A stretch of 64,000 nt of DNA from Caballeronia glebae. GTDB taxonomy: Bacteria > Pseudomonadota > Gammaproteobacteria > Burkholderiales > Burkholderiaceae. Positions 1 to 9,675 of the stretch are shown one piece after another. Where the stretch lies: NCBI RefSeq assembly GCF_001545035.1, contig NZ_FCOJ02000010.1, positions 62,001 through 126,000 on the forward strand. Reading direction: 5' to 3'. The position numbers and the translations under genes were made by a program. The notes beneath the pieces were generated by a model. The model was not told where the DNA came from. It did not search any database and was given only the letters and a program-made list of their open reading frames with translations. Each line of letters starts with the position of its first letter. Within the stretch, counting starts at the first letter, position 1.

Positions 1-552
1 TGTGGCGGCATCGAGACTGCCCGTGGGTTCGTCGGCGAAAAGCACGGCGGGATGCGTGACGAAGGCGCGTGCAAGCGCCACGCGCTGTTGCTCTCCGCCG
101 GAAAGCAGCTTCGGATAGTGAGCGGTGCGCTGCGCGAGGCCGACCTGATCGAGCAGCGAGCGCGCGCGCGCCGCGATCTCGCTGTGCGGCATTTCGGCGC
201 GCAATTCGAGCGGCAGCATCACGTTTTCGAGCGCGGTCAGATGCGGCATCAACTGGAACGACTGGAATACGAAGCCGACAGCGCCGCTTCTGAGCGCGGC
301 GCGCTCGTCTTCGTTCAAGCTCGACAGTTCCTTGCCGAGCAAACGAACCGAGCCCTCGCTCGCGCTGTCCAATCCCGCGAGCAGGCCGAGCAATGTCGAC
401 TTGCCCGAGCCCGATGCGCCGACGATCGCGACACTGCTACCCTTCGCGATCGACAAATCGATCTGATCGAGAATCGTGAGCTCGCCCGTTGCATCCTTCA
501 CTCGCTTGCTTAAACCCCGTACTTCGATGACCGGCTCGATATTGTTTGGCAT
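1..552 (-). CDS. ABC transporter ATP-binding protein, YbbA/LolD-like (3' end outside window)
   Basis: The first 184 codons read from the minus strand, with no stop before the window edge. The protein begins [18 protein letters not shown] and shows a Walker A motif (GASGSGKST), a Q-loop ([10 protein letters not shown]), the ABC signature ([16 protein letters not shown]) and Walker B ([13 protein letters not shown]). This LolD/MacB-type ATPase class energises a membrane permease that moves lipoproteins or other envelope substrates. Divergent pairing with tesA matches the ybbA-tesA arrangement known in enterobacteria, so YbbA is the best guess; the permease partner would lie to the left of position 1. 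Its start codon overlaps that of tesA on the other strand. Confidence 0.88.
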   Translation of the reverse strand, partial: MPNNIEPVIEVRGLSKRVKDATGELTILDQIDLSIAKGSSVAIVGASGSGKSTLLGLLAGLDSASEGSVRLLGKELSSLNEDERAALRSGAVGFVFQSFQLMPHLTALENVMLPLELRAEMPHSEIAARARSLLDQVGLAQRTAHYPKLLSGGEQQRVALARAFVTHPAVLFADEPTGSLDAAT

Positions 553-1222
553 GGACACTCTGAAAAAGATCTGGCGCGGCCTCGTTCCCGCGATCGCGTT
601 GATGGCGGCATGTTCGCCGGCCGCGCACGCCGCCGACGCGCAAGCGGCACAGCAACCGAAACCCGCAATCGTCGTGCTCGGCGATAGCCTTTCGGCCGAG
701 TACGGCCTGCCGCGCGACACGGGCTGGGTGAAGCTCTTGCGCGACAAGCTGGCGAAGGAGCGTTTCGATTATAGCGTCGCCAATTCGAGCATCAGCGGCG
801 ACACCACGAGCGGCGGACGCGCACGATTGACCGCGGTCCTTTCACGCCTCAAACCCGCAGTCGTGATCGTCGAGCTCGGCGCGAACGATGCGCTGCGTGG
901 CGTGCCGCTCGCGACGACGGAGACGAACTTGCGCGGCATCGTCGATGCATCGCAGTCCGCGCATGCGAAGGTTTTACTCATCGGCATGTATGTCCCGCCC
1001 AATTACGGCCCCGACTACACGCAAAAGTTCCATGCGGTCTATGAGCGTATCGCGAAGGACAAGAACGTGCCGCTCGTGCCTTTCCTGCTTGCCGGTATCG
1101 CCGACAAGCCTGCCATGTTCCAGGCCGATCAGATTCACCCGACGGTGCAGGCCCAGCCTTTGCTATTGGATAACGTCTGGCCAACCTTGAAACCCTTGCT
1201 GGGCGCCAACGCGTCGCACTAA
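551..1222 (+). CDS. tesA: Arylesterase / acyl-CoA thioesterase I, SGNH hydrolase
   Basis: A 223-aa periplasmic esterase of the GDSL/SGNH family that hydrolyses acyl thioesters and aryl esters. The start at 551 gives a proper signal peptide ([19 protein letters not shown], cleavage near AHA). Block I is VLGDSLSAEYG with the nucleophile Ser, block III is ELGANDALRG, and block V is DQIHPTVQ with the catalytic Asp and His. An upstream in-frame ATG at 527 would add residues that spoil the signal peptide. Length is normal for TesA. Confidence 0.93.
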   Translation: MDTLKKIWRGLVPAIALMAACSPAAHAADAQAAQQPKPAIVVLGDSLSAEYGLPRDTGWVKLLRDKLAKERFDYSVANSSISGDTTSGGRARLTAVLSRLKPAVVIVELGANDALRGVPLATTETNLRGIVDASQSAHAKVLLIGMYVPPNYGPDYTQKFHAVYERIAKDKNVPLVPFLLAGIADKPAMFQADQIHPTVQAQPLLLDNVWPTLKPLLGANASH

Positions 1223-1344
1223 GAAGACGCCGGCCGCAACAGCTTTGCAACATAACGCGGAGTACGGCCAGGATTCAGATATCTGAGACTTTCGCGTAAC
1301 TCTTATAACCGTTCGTCTCTTGGGCGACTCTACACGGAGGTCAC

Positions 1345-1686
1345 GTGAAACTTATCCCTCTTCTCGGCCTGACCATTGCAATCTCGGCGTGCGCTGCCCA
1401 GCCCGTTGCCAATGTCCAGCAGGTCGGCACGAGCCAGAAGGCACCGAATGTCGTCGCGCAGTGCATCGCGCAAAAGTGGGCCGACAAGTCGCAACAGCAA
1501 GTCGTGTCGCAGGACACGCTTGCGAACGATAAGGGCGTCGACGTGTATGTTCCCGGCCAGCAGCCGCCGAACGGCGCCGCAGCCGTGGTGCACCCGGCAT
1601 GGTCGGGTTCGGGCACGTGGGTCGGTTTCCGCGCTTCGGGCGCTGCCGGCAGCCAGTCAACCGGCGATATTCAGGCCTGCCTGTAA
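1345..1686 (+). CDS. Small lipoprotein of unknown function
   Basis: 113 aa starting at GTG, preceded by a strong ribosome binding site (cggagg at 1335-1340). The N-terminus (MKLIPLLGLTIAISAC) is a lipoprotein signal with the lipobox Cys at residue 16. The mature part is Gln-rich and has two further Cys (residues 32 and 112) that could form a disulfide. I recognise no family; position and signal suggest an outer-membrane or periplasmic lipoprotein. A strong terminator follows directly, so it is probably a monocistronic, well-expressed gene. Confidence 0.8.
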   Translation: MKLIPLLGLTIAISACAAQPVANVQQVGTSQKAPNVVAQCIAQKWADKSQQQVVSQDTLANDKGVDVYVPGQQPPNGAAAVVHPAWSGSGTWVGFRASGAAGSQSTGDIQACL

Positions 1687-1734
1687 GCGTAGTTCGAACG
1701 CCCGCCTTGCCGGCTTCTGTCGGGCAGGCCAAGC

Positions 1735-1771
1735 AAATGCCCCGCATCCTTTCGGACGCGGGGCATTTTTT
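1735..1771 (+). terminator. Rho-independent terminator after the small lipoprotein gene
   Basis: An 11-bp perfect stem (aaatgccccgc with gcggggcattt) around a 12-nt loop, followed by a T run. It ends the lipoprotein transcript. The A run on the left side may let it also act on the minus strand. Confidence 0.85.
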
Positions 1772-1811
1772 ATGACGCGATTTATGACTTGAGCGCCGAC
1801 ATGAGCGCCGA

Positions 1812-3734
1812 TCAGTTCGACGACGCCGCTGGCGCCTGGCTCAGCTTGACCTTCGAGCGCGCCTTCAACGAGTTGAGGTACGCTTCCATGTCGGCCTGTG
1901 CGTACACCTGCGCGACTTGCTGCTGCGCGCCGGCGAGACGATCGGCCGCAACCGGCGTGGCCTTCTCGATGCCGTTGACCCGATAGATCGCGTAGCCTTC
2001 CGCGCCGAGATCGACACCGACATATGACGGCAGTTTCGATGCATCCGCCTTGAAGATCGCGCTCAACGCGACGGGCGGCAAGCCTTGCGCATCATTGCGC
2101 GAGACCGTGACCGGCGACGTGAAACCGGCGGTCGACTTCGACTTCTGCAGATCCGCGAGCTTCGCCTCGCCTTCCTTCTTCGCCGTCGCCGCGGCCATTT
2201 CCGCGACGACCTTCTTGCGCACGTCGTCCTTCACGACGTCGAACGCCGGCACGGTCGGGGCCTTGTAGTCGGTTACGCGCGCGGCGATCAGCGTGTTGCT
2301 GCCGACGTCGATGGCCTGCGTGTTGTTGCGGTCCTTCACCGAGTCCGGCGCGAACACGGCCGCGAGGAACTTCGGATTATTGAGCGGATTGTCCTGCGGC
2401 AATTGCGGATTCGGCTTCGGGCCGATCGTCGCGGTCTGGACCGTCAGCTTGTACTTGTCCGCGGTGGGCTGCAGCGACTTCGCCTTCTCGTAGACGAGAT
2501 CGGTGAAGCCTTGCGCGTCGTCGGCGAAACTCTTCGCGCCCTGCTGAGCCGCGTAGTCCTTCGCGATCGAGTCCTTCACTTCATCGAACGGCTTCGTGAC
2601 GGAAGGCTTCACGTCGGTGGCCTGAATGATGTGATAGCCGAAATCCGACTCGACGATATTGCTCACCTCGCCCTTCTTCAGGCCGAAGGCGGCGTCGTCG
2701 AAGGCCTTGCCGCCCGCGATCTGGCCGTGCGCGAAGTAGCCGAGATCGCCGCCCTTGCTTGCGGAGCCCTGATCGTCCGAACTCTTCTGGGCGATCTGAG
2801 CGAACTGGTCCGGGTGCGCCTTGACTTGCGCGAGCAGTTCTTCGGCCTTCTGCTTGGCCTTCGCCTTATCCGCCGCGCTCGCGTCCTTCGGCGCGTTCAC
2901 GAGAATGTGGCTCGCGCGAACTTCTGCTTCCGTGCGATAGCGCTGGATGTTGTCCTCGTAGTACTTCTTGAGATCGGCGTCGCTCGGCTTCGATGCGGCC
3001 GCGATGGTCGACGGCGACAACAGCAGATACTGGATCGTGGCCGTTTCCGGCGTTGCGAAGTCGTTGCGATGCGCTTCGTAGTAAGCGGTGAGCTGCGCAT
3101 CGGTCGGCTGAACCTTCGCGGTGTAATCAGCCGCGCGCAGCGACAGACCCTGCACCGAGCGCTTCTGCTCCGCGAGTTCGGTCAAACTTTGTGCAAGCGA
3201 CTTCGACGTGAACGATGTCCCCTGGATGCTGCTCGGAATCTGGCTGGTCGCGATCGTATAGCGCATGCGCTCGTCGTACTGCGCGGGCGTCATGCCCTGC
3301 ATCGCGAGCAGTTGCTTGTAACGATCGAGGTCGATGCTGCCGTCGGGGTTCTTGAGCGACGAGATCGTCGGATCGGACAGCAGCGCGCGGCGCACGGCGT
3401 CATCGGACGCGGTCAGATGCAGACGCTGCGTTTCGTCGGCCATCGCGCGTTGCTGCACGAGACTGTCGACCATCGCGGCGCGTGCCTCGGGCGTGTCGAA
3501 CATTTTGGCGTCGAACTGCGAACCGAGCATCGAGCGGGCACGGTCCACTTGCTGCCGGAAGCCGCTGTCGAATTCGCCGCGCGTGATCTTGCGACCATTC
3601 ACGCTGGCGACGTAGGAACTTTCGTCGAAATAATTGCTGAAGCCCTGAATCCCGACCATGCCCAGACCGGGCACGATGATCAGGATCAGCAGAGCCATCA
3701 TCAGGCGCTGGTGATTACGGAAGAAGTCGAGCAT
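1812..3734 (-). CDS. ppiD: Peptidyl-prolyl isomerase / periplasmic folding chaperone PpiD
   Basis: 640 aa, normal for PpiD. A short cytoplasmic N-terminus (MLDFFRNHQRLM) precedes one membrane anchor (about residues 12-33), a SurA-like N-terminal chaperone region, a parvulin domain (about residues 265-370, with ASHILV and the GGDLGYF motif) and a C-terminal chaperone-like part. It assists folding of proteins leaving the Sec translocon on the periplasmic side. It is the last gene of the tig-to-ppiD quality-control block, as in many beta- and gammaproteobacteria. Confidence 0.93.
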   Translation of the reverse strand: MLDFFRNHQRLMMALLILIIVPGLGMVGIQGFSNYFDESSYVASVNGRKITRGEFDSGFRQQVDRARSMLGSQFDAKMFDTPEARAAMVDSLVQQRAMADETQRLHLTASDDAVRRALLSDPTISSLKNPDGSIDLDRYKQLLAMQGMTPAQYDERMRYTIATSQIPSSIQGTSFTSKSLAQSLTELAEQKRSVQGLSLRAADYTAKVQPTDAQLTAYYEAHRNDFATPETATIQYLLLSPSTIAAASKPSDADLKKYYEDNIQRYRTEAEVRASHILVNAPKDASAADKAKAKQKAEELLAQVKAHPDQFAQIAQKSSDDQGSASKGGDLGYFAHGQIAGGKAFDDAAFGLKKGEVSNIVESDFGYHIIQATDVKPSVTKPFDEVKDSIAKDYAAQQGAKSFADDAQGFTDLVYEKAKSLQPTADKYKLTVQTATIGPKPNPQLPQDNPLNNPKFLAAVFAPDSVKDRNNTQAIDVGSNTLIAARVTDYKAPTVPAFDVVKDDVRKKVVAEMAAATAKKEGEAKLADLQKSKSTAGFTSPVTVSRNDAQGLPPVALSAIFKADASKLPSYVGVDLGAEGYAIYRVNGIEKATPVAADRLAGAQQQVAQVYAQADMEAYLNSLKARSKVKLSQAPAASSN

Positions 3735-3972
3735 GCGTAGCGCTGCGTGGTTATAACAAAACGCTCGATATTACAACAGTGGACGAGGAAAAGGCGAAAG
3801 GCGGGCGGGATTTGCATCTCCGGACACGAAATTGTCGCGTCGCTTGTTCGCAATGAACGGCGTCGTGCCTGGAAGTAAGGCGCTTTTCGACGATTCGGGA
3901 CGTCGCGTTCACCGGCTTCAGTTCGTCATTTTCTGGCTCGAAGCAATCGTTAGCATTCTTAACGAGCGCGCG

Positions 3973-4013
3973 CAAAAACAAAAATCCCGCAAGCCGCGAA
4001 GCTTACGGGATTT
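3973..4013 (-). terminator. Terminator of the tRNA-Val/tRNA-Asp unit
   Basis: Read on the minus strand: an 8-bp stem (AAATCCCG/CGGGATTT) with an inner AAGC/GCTT stem, followed by TTTTTGTTTTTG. It lies just downstream of tRNA-Asp and upstream of ppiD. Confidence 0.8.
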
Positions 4014-4024
4014 CTTGTCGAATC

Positions 4025-4101
4025 TGGCGGAGCGGACGGGACTCGAACCCGCGACCCCCGGCGTGACAGGCCGGTATTCTAACCAACTGAACTACCGCTC
4101 C
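4025..4101 (-). tRNA. tRNA-Asp (anticodon GTC)
   Basis: 77 nt including the encoded CCA. The acceptor stem GGAGCGG/CCGCTCC closes with discriminator G. The anticodon loop is CTGTCAC with GTC, and the T arm carries GGTTCGAGTCC. It is the second gene of a two-tRNA unit with tRNA-Val. Confidence 0.97.
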
Positions 4102-4126
4102 AGGTAGCGCGCAATGAACCGTGACC

Positions 4127-4202
4127 TGGTGGGTGCTGAGAGGCTCGAACTCCCGACCTACGCCTTGTAAGGGCGCCGCTCTACCAACTGAGCTAAGCAC
4201 CC
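4127..4202 (-). tRNA. tRNA-Val (anticodon TAC)
   Basis: 76 nt including CCA. Acceptor stem GGGTGCT/AGCACCC, discriminator A, anticodon loop CTTACAA with TAC, T-arm loop GTTCGAG. It starts 76 bp after the hupB stop with no terminator between, so cotranscription with hupB is possible. Confidence 0.97.
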
Positions 4203-4278
4203 GGTCCGCAATTCACTCAATTTGCGCTGCGCTGAATTCAGTACCTCGTTTTTGCAAGGCCCGTATCCAGCGAGTCCG

Positions 4279-4551
4279 CTAGTTTAGCGCATCCTTCAGC
4301 GCTTTGCCAGGGCGAAATTTCGGCACTTTCGCGGCCTTGATCTTGATCTCGTCGCCCGTGCGCGGATTGCGCCCCGTGCGCGCGGTGCGCTTGCCCACGG
4401 CGAACGTGCCGAAGCCGACAAGCGTCACGGTGCCGCCTTTTTTCAACGTCGCACTCACGCCGCCGATGACCGCGTCGAGCGCGCGGCCGGCGGCGGCCTT
4501 GGAAATATCGGCCTGCTGCGCGATATGGTCGATCAGTTCCGTCTTGTTCAT
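4279..4551 (-). CDS. hupB: DNA-binding protein HU
   Basis: 90 aa, the exact family length. The start [11 protein letters not shown] is chosen because HU proteins begin there; the upstream in-frame ATG at 4584 adds 11 unrelated residues. The DNA-binding arm signature [21 protein letters not shown] is complete. HU is the abundant nucleoid protein that bends and wraps DNA. It follows lon, but has its own promoter beyond the lon terminator. Confidence 0.96.
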   Translation of the reverse strand: MNKTELIDHIAQQADISKAAAGRALDAVIGGVSATLKKGGTVTLVGFGTFAVGKRTARTGRNPRTGDEIKIKAAKVPKFRPGKALKDALN

Positions 4552-4641
4552 TGTGATCCCCGAATCAGTATTGGCACGTTGCAATCGATTTGGCCCAGCA
4601 TCGAAGCGGATGGCATCTCGGTATGTTTGGATGCGGCGCTC

Positions 4642-4670
4642 ATTTAACTTAGCCGAAAGAGACGTGTCAA
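4642..4670 (-). promoter_or_regulatory. Sigma-70 promoter of hupB
   Basis: Minus strand TTGACA, 17-bp spacer, TTAAAT. The -35 is a perfect match and the -10 matches 4 of 6. It lies about 90 bp upstream of the hupB start and downstream of the lon terminator. Confidence 0.7.
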
Positions 4671-4742
4671 CAGGGGTTGAGCCTTATTCGGCGCGGGTTT
4701 CGGACGTTTTAGAAGATCTCTTCGAAAAACATGCGCACAAAG

Positions 4743-4779
4743 AAAAAAAACCCGCGGGCGAACACCCGGGGGTTTTTTA
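4743..4779 (-). terminator. Terminator of lon
   Basis: Minus strand: a GC-rich stem (CCCCCGGG with CCCGCGGG, one mismatch) flanked by an A run and an eight-T run. It lies 45 bp after the lon stop codon and separates lon from hupB. Confidence 0.8.
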
Positions 4780-4823
4780 GCTTCGATCACGCAACACGGC
4801 GATCAAACCGTGCCGCGAGACGC

Positions 4824-7247
4824 TCAGTGCTTCACGACTTCGCCTGATGCGGGCGTGTCTTTCTGCTGCTCGGCCGCGACGGGCGCCGCCTTCGCTTCCT
4901 CTTCGGGCAACGACTGGGGCGCACGTTCGAGCGCCAGTTCCAGCACGCGATCGATCCAGCGAACCGGCACGATCTCGATGGCGTTCTTCACGTTGTCGGG
5001 AATCTCGGCCAAGTCCTTCGTGTTTTCCTCAGGAATCAGCACGAGTTTGATGCCGCCGCGATGCGCCGCCAGCAGCTTCTCCTTCAACCCGCCGATCGGC
5101 AGCACTTCGCCGCGCAGCGTGATTTCGCCCGTCATCGCGACATTGGCGCGAACCGGAATGCCGGTCAGCACCGACACCAGCGCCGTGGTCATTGCGATAC
5201 CGGCGGACGGACCGTCCTTCGGCGTCGCGCCTTCCGGCACGTGGATGTGGATGTCCTTCTTCTCGAAGGACTCATCCGTGATGCCGAGTCGACGCGAACG
5301 CGAACGCACCACCGAGCGCGCCGCTTCGACCGATTCCTTCATCACGTCGCCGAGCGAACCCGTGCGGATGACGCCGCCCTTGCCGGGCATGACCGCCGCT
5401 TCGATCGTCAGCAGATCGCCGCCGACTTCCGTCCACGCGAGACCCGTAACCTGCCCGATCTGGTTGTCCTTCGCGGCCAGACCGAAGTCGTACTTGCGCA
5501 CGCCGAGGAAGGTGTCGAGGTTGGACCCGTCGACCGTCACCGCGCCTTCGGCCTTCTTCAGCAGCAGCATCTTCACGACCTTGCGGCAGATCTTCGACAC
5601 TTCACGTTCGAGCGAACGCACGCCCGCTTCACGCGTGTAGTAGCGAATGATGTCGCGGATGGCTTGTTCCGTAACGTCGATTTCGCCGTCCTTCAGGCCG
5701 TTGTTGCGCTTCTGCTTCGGCATCAGGTATCGCTGCGCGATGCTGACCTTCTCGTCTTCCGTATAACCCGACAGACGGATGACTTCCATCCGGTCGAGCA
5801 GCGGCGGCGGAATGTTCAGCGAGTTCGACGTCGCGACGAACATCACGTCGGACAGGTCGAAATCCACTTCAATGTAGTGGTCCGCGAACGTGTGATTCTG
5901 TTCCGGATCGAGCACTTCGAGCAGCGCGGATGCCGGGTCGCCACGGAAATCCATGCCCATCTTGTCGACTTCGTCGAGCAGGAAGAGCGGATTGCGCACG
6001 CCGACCTTGGCGAGGCTCTGCAGAATCTTGCCCGGCATCGAACCGATATACGTGCGACGGTGCCCGCGAATTTCGGACTCGTCATGCACGCCGCCCAACG
6101 CCATACGCACGAACTTGCGGTTCGTCGCGCGGGCGATCGACTGCCCGAGCGAAGTCTTGCCGACGCCCGGAGGCCCGACGAGGCACAGAATCGGCGCCTT
6201 CACTTTCTCGACGCGTTGCTGAACCGCGAGATATTCGAGAATGCGTTCCTTGACCTTTTCGAGACCGAAGTGGTCTTCGTCGAGCACGCGCTCCGCGTTC
6301 GTAAGATCGTTGTTGACCTTGCTCTTCTTGCGCCACGGCAGGCCGATCAGCGTGTCGATGTAGTTGCGCACGACCGTCGCTTCAGCCGACATCGGCGACA
6401 TGAGCTTGAGCTTCTTCAGCTCGGCGTCGGCCTTCTTCTTGGCTTCCTTGGGCATGCGCGCGGCGGTGATGCGCTTCTCAAGTTCTTCGAGATCCGCACC
6501 CTCTTCGCCTTCGCCCAGTTCCTTCTGGATGGCCTTGACCTGCTCGTTCAGGTAGTACTCGCGCTGGCTCTTTTCCATCTGGCGCTTCACGCGGCCACGG
6601 ATGCGCTTCTCGACCTGAAGAATGTCGATTTCGGCTTCGAGCTGAGCGAGCAAATGCTCCAGACGCTCGATCACAGGGAACATCTCAAGGATGTGCTGCT
6701 TCTGATCGAGCTTGAGCGGCAGATGCGCGGCGATGGTGTCCGCAAGACGACCCGCCTCGTCGATGCCCGACAGCGAAGTCAGGATCTCCGGCGGAATCTT
6801 CTTGTTGAGCTTCACGTACTGATCGAACTGCGAGACGATCGCGCGGCGCAGGGCTTCGGTTTCGGCGCTATCGGCGTGATCCGGCTCAAGCGGCATCACA
6901 TCGCAGGAAAACTGCGTTTCCTGCTCTTCGATCGAGAGCGTTTTCGCGCGCTGCAAGCCTTCGACGAGCACTTTCACGGTGCCGTCGGGCAGCTTCAGCA
7001 TTTGCAGGATGTTGGCGACACATCCTACTTCGTACATGTCCTTTTCGGTCGGCTCGTCCTTCGCCGCCGTTTTCTGGGCGACGAGCATGATGTGCTTGCC
7101 GCCTTCCATCGCGGCTTCGAGCGCCTTGATCGACTTGGGCCGCCCGACGAAGAGCGGAATCACCATATGCGGGAAAACGACTACGTCGCGCAGCGGGAGC
7201 AGCGGCAGCGTAACGCGTTCCTGCGGGAGGAGTTGGGTTCCTGACAT
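4824..7247 (-). CDS. lon: ATP-dependent protease La (Lon)
   Basis: 807 aa, the normal length for LonA. It has a substrate-binding N-domain (residues 12-205), a coiled-coil region (about 210-290), and an AAA+ module with Walker A GPPGVGKT (358-365) and Walker B FLLDEVDK. The C-terminal protease domain has the Ser-Lys dyad (Ser681 in DGPSAG and Lys724 in GGLKEK). It degrades misfolded and short-lived regulatory proteins in the cytoplasm. It stands last in tig-clpP-clpX-lon but is separated from clpX by a terminator and its own promoter. Confidence 0.97.
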   Translation of the reverse strand: MSGTQLLPQERVTLPLLPLRDVVVFPHMVIPLFVGRPKSIKALEAAMEGGKHIMLVAQKTAAKDEPTEKDMYEVGCVANILQMLKLPDGTVKVLVEGLQRAKTLSIEEQETQFSCDVMPLEPDHADSAETEALRRAIVSQFDQYVKLNKKIPPEILTSLSGIDEAGRLADTIAAHLPLKLDQKQHILEMFPVIERLEHLLAQLEAEIDILQVEKRIRGRVKRQMEKSQREYYLNEQVKAIQKELGEGEEGADLEELEKRITAARMPKEAKKKADAELKKLKLMSPMSAEATVVRNYIDTLIGLPWRKKSKVNNDLTNAERVLDEDHFGLEKVKERILEYLAVQQRVEKVKAPILCLVGPPGVGKTSLGQSIARATNRKFVRMALGGVHDESEIRGHRRTYIGSMPGKILQSLAKVGVRNPLFLLDEVDKMGMDFRGDPASALLEVLDPEQNHTFADHYIEVDFDLSDVMFVATSNSLNIPPPLLDRMEVIRLSGYTEDEKVSIAQRYLMPKQKRNNGLKDGEIDVTEQAIRDIIRYYTREAGVRSLEREVSKICRKVVKMLLLKKAEGAVTVDGSNLDTFLGVRKYDFGLAAKDNQIGQVTGLAWTEVGGDLLTIEAAVMPGKGGVIRTGSLGDVMKESVEAARSVVRSRSRRLGITDESFEKKDIHIHVPEGATPKDGPSAGIAMTTALVSVLTGIPVRANVAMTGEITLRGEVLPIGGLKEKLLAAHRGGIKLVLIPEENTKDLAEIPDNVKNAIEIVPVRWIDRVLELALERAPQSLPEEEAKAAPVAAEQQKDTPASGEVVKH

Positions 7248-7312
7248 TTCATTTCCCCATTAATGGAATCAGTTTCAGTCGTAAGTAAGGCCGTTCAGAG
7301 CTATTGCAAGCC

Positions 7313-7341
7313 TTTATCGGAAGGGAAAAGTCGTTAGTCAA
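7313..7341 (-). promoter_or_regulatory. Sigma-70-like promoter of lon
   Basis: Minus strand TTGACT, 17-bp spacer, GATAAA (5/6 and 4/6 matches). It lies about 65 bp upstream of the lon start and just after the clpX terminator. No clear heat-shock promoter was found; a weak CTTGCAA element nearby was not convincing. Confidence 0.5.
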
Positions 7342-7383
7342 AGATCGCGTCAGTAACATCCACAAGATAAACCGACAAAAATA

Positions 7384-7415
7384 AAAGGCCGTTCACGTCG
7401 CCATGAACGGCCTTT
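7384..7415 (-). terminator. Terminator of clpX
   Basis: A perfect 12-bp stem (aaaggccgttca/tgaacggccttt) with an 8-nt loop, followed on the minus strand by a T-rich tail (TATTTTTG). It ends the clpP-clpX transcript before lon. Confidence 0.85.
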
Positions 7416-7434
7416 CGCCGACACACAGCCTTCT

Positions 7435-8706
7435 TCAGTTCGATCCTGCTACTTTCGGTGCGTCTTCGTAGATGAGCAGCGGCTTGCCGTCGCCGTCGAT
7501 CGTGTTGTCGTCGACGATCACCTTCGAAACGCCCTTCATGGTCGGTAGCTCGTACATCACATCGAGCAACGCCTGTTCCAGAATCGAACGCAGGCCGCGC
7601 GCGCCGGTTTTGCGGCGAATCGCCTTTTGCGCGATGGCCTGCAGCGCCGCAGGACGAATTTCCAGTTCGACGCGTTCCATTGCGAAGAGCTTGTGATATT
7701 GCTTCACGAGCGCGTTCTTCGGCTCGATCAGAATCTTCACGAGCGCGGCTTCATCGAGCTTGCCGAGCGTTGCCACAACGGGCAGACGGCCGATCAGTTC
7801 CGGAATGAGACCGAACTTGATCAGATCTTCCGGTTCGACCTCGCGCAGCACTTCGCCCGCATCGCGATCCTGCTTGCTCTTGACGCTCGCGCCGAAACCA
7901 ATGCCGGTCTTCTCGGTGCGATCCGTGATGACCTTCTCCAGTCCGTCGAACGCGCCGCCGCAGACGAACAGGATGTTGGTCGTGTCGACCTGGATGAAAT
8001 CCTGATTCGGGTGCTTGCGTCCGCCTTGCGGCGGCACCGACGCCATCGTGCCTTCGATCAGCTTCAGCAACGCCTGCTGCACGCCCTCGCCCGACACGTC
8101 GCGCGTGATGGACGGGTTGTCAGACTTGCGGCTGATCTTGTCGATCTCGTCGATGTACACGATTCCGCGCTGCGCCTTGTCGACTTCGTAATTGCAATTC
8201 TGCAGCAGCTTCTGAATGATGTTCTCGACGTCCTCGCCGACATAGCCGGCTTCGGTCAGTGTCGTTGCATCCGCGATCACGAACGGCACATTCAGCATGC
8301 GCGCGAGCGTCTGCGCGAGCAGCGTCTTGCCCGAGCCGGTCGGCCCGATCAAGAGAATGTTGCTCTTCGACAGCTCGATTTCGTCCTTCTTGTCGAGATG
8401 CTTGAGCCGTTTGTAATGGTTGTACACGGCCACCGCGAGGATCTTCTTCGCGCGTTCCTGGCCGATCACGTACTGATTGAGGAGATCGCTGATTTCCTGC
8501 GGGCTCGGCAGGTCGGACTTGCTCAGTCCGGCCTCCTCCGCGGCACCTGCTGCCTCGTCGCGAATGATCTCGTTGCACAGGTCTATGCATTCATCGCAGA
8601 TGAATACCGACGGCCCAGCGATGAGTTTTTTCACCTCATGCTGGCTTTTGCCGCAGAACGAGCAGTACAGCAGCTTTTCGCTACTGGAACCTTTTTTGTC
8701 CGCCAT
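7435..8706 (-). CDS. clpX: ClpX, ATPase subunit of ClpXP protease
   Basis: 423 aa, normal length. The N-terminal zinc-binding domain has Cys15, Cys18, Cys37 and Cys40. The AAA+ domain has Walker A GPTGSGKT (121-128), Walker B ([10 protein letters not shown]) and the pore loop GYVGED. An IGFGAS loop, which docks on ClpP, is present. ClpX unfolds tagged substrates and feeds them to ClpP. It lies 176 bp downstream of clpP on the same strand. Confidence 0.97.
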   Translation of the reverse strand: MADKKGSSSEKLLYCSFCGKSQHEVKKLIAGPSVFICDECIDLCNEIIRDEAAGAAEEAGLSKSDLPSPQEISDLLNQYVIGQERAKKILAVAVYNHYKRLKHLDKKDEIELSKSNILLIGPTGSGKTLLAQTLARMLNVPFVIADATTLTEAGYVGEDVENIIQKLLQNCNYEVDKAQRGIVYIDEIDKISRKSDNPSITRDVSGEGVQQALLKLIEGTMASVPPQGGRKHPNQDFIQVDTTNILFVCGGAFDGLEKVITDRTEKTGIGFGASVKSKQDRDAGEVLREVEPEDLIKFGLIPELIGRLPVVATLGKLDEAALVKILIEPKNALVKQYHKLFAMERVELEIRPAALQAIAQKAIRRKTGARGLRSILEQALLDVMYELPTMKGVSKVIVDDNTIDGDGKPLLIYEDAPKVAGSN

Positions 8707-8882
8707 AAATGTGTAAGCCTCCGGACACTCTTGTTACATGATACGCCCTTCGATTCGCCCACGCAGATTCGCACCCGCGAGGACAAATGAAGCGCGTTTT
8801 GGCGTTGCGCCGCAGGCGCGACTTCGCACTCTTGGCCGGCTCGTCTGCGAGCGCCGGCGCGGCGGCGCCGCTCCGAACGCCT

Positions 8883-9536
8883 TTAGGGACGCTTGTGAAG
8901 CACCTGGTCGACGAGGCCGTAAGCCTGCGCATCGTCGCCCGACATGAAGTTGTCGCGATCGGTGTCGCGCGCGATGCGCTCGACCGGCTGACCGGTGTGA
9001 TGCGACAGCAACTGGTTCAGACGTTCCTTCAGGTACAGGATTTCCCGCGCCTGGATCTCGATATCCGATGCCTGACCGCGCGCGCCGCCGAGCGGCTGGT
9101 GAATCATCACGCGCGCGTTCGGCAGCGCGACGCGCTTGCCCTTCGCGCCGGCCGCCAGCAGGAACGCGCCCATGCTTGCGGCGAGTCCCATGCAGAGCGT
9201 GGAGACATCGGGCTTCACGAACTGCATGGTGTCGTAGATCGCCATGCCGGCCGAGACCGAGCCGCCAGGACTGTTGATGTACAGGCTGATGTCCTTGTCC
9301 GGATTCTCGCTTTCGAGGAACAACAACTGGGCGACGACGAGATTCGCCGACTGGTCGTTCACTTCACCGACAAGAAACACCACGCGCTCCTTGAGGAGGC
9401 GCGAGTAAATGTCATAGGCTCGCTCGCCGCGGCCGCTCGTTTCCACGACCATCGGAACGAGGCCGAGCGCCTGGGCTTCGAAGTCCCGCGATGCGTGGGA
9501 CGCCAACGTATCGAGCAATTCAGCGCGAAAGGTCAT
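8883..9536 (-). CDS. clpP: ClpP, proteolytic subunit of Clp protease
   Basis: 217 aa. Catalytic Ser121 ([11 protein letters not shown]) and His146 (VMIHQPLGG) are in place, and the Asp-containing motif [10 protein letters not shown] follows. It forms the 14-subunit degradation chamber used by ClpX (and ClpA). The start is preceded by an AAGGAA ribosome binding site. A strong terminator separates it from tig upstream, so it probably has its own promoter in the 80-bp gap, though no clear one was seen. Confidence 0.97.
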   Translation of the reverse strand: MTFRAELLDTLASHASRDFEAQALGLVPMVVETSGRGERAYDIYSRLLKERVVFLVGEVNDQSANLVVAQLLFLESENPDKDISLYINSPGGSVSAGMAIYDTMQFVKPDVSTLCMGLAASMGAFLLAAGAKGKRVALPNARVMIHQPLGGARGQASDIEIQAREILYLKERLNQLLSHHTGQPVERIARDTDRDNFMSGDDAQAYGLVDQVLHKRP

Positions 9537-9619
9537 GCAATTTCCTTGTTCGGAATAAGGGTACTGAACGACAAAGGAACATCCATTAGAACGGCATGCA
9601 AACGCCCAAACTTTAATGC

Positions 9620-9661
9620 AAAAAAGGCGTGCGAGCCGTCAATCCGACGACTCCGCACGCC
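9620..9661 (-). terminator. Terminator of tig
   Basis: Minus strand: stem GGCGTGCG/CGCACGCC followed by TTTTTT. It lies 15 bp after the tig stop, between tig and clpP. Confidence 0.8.
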
Positions 9662-9675
9662 CCTTGCCTAACGCG

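Noticed and set aside
7248..7380. Heat-shock (sigma-32) promoter for lon
   Set aside because: CTTGCAA is present but the -10 matches CCCCATNT poorly; the CCCCAT near the lon start is on the wrong strand. A sigma-70-like promoter fits better.
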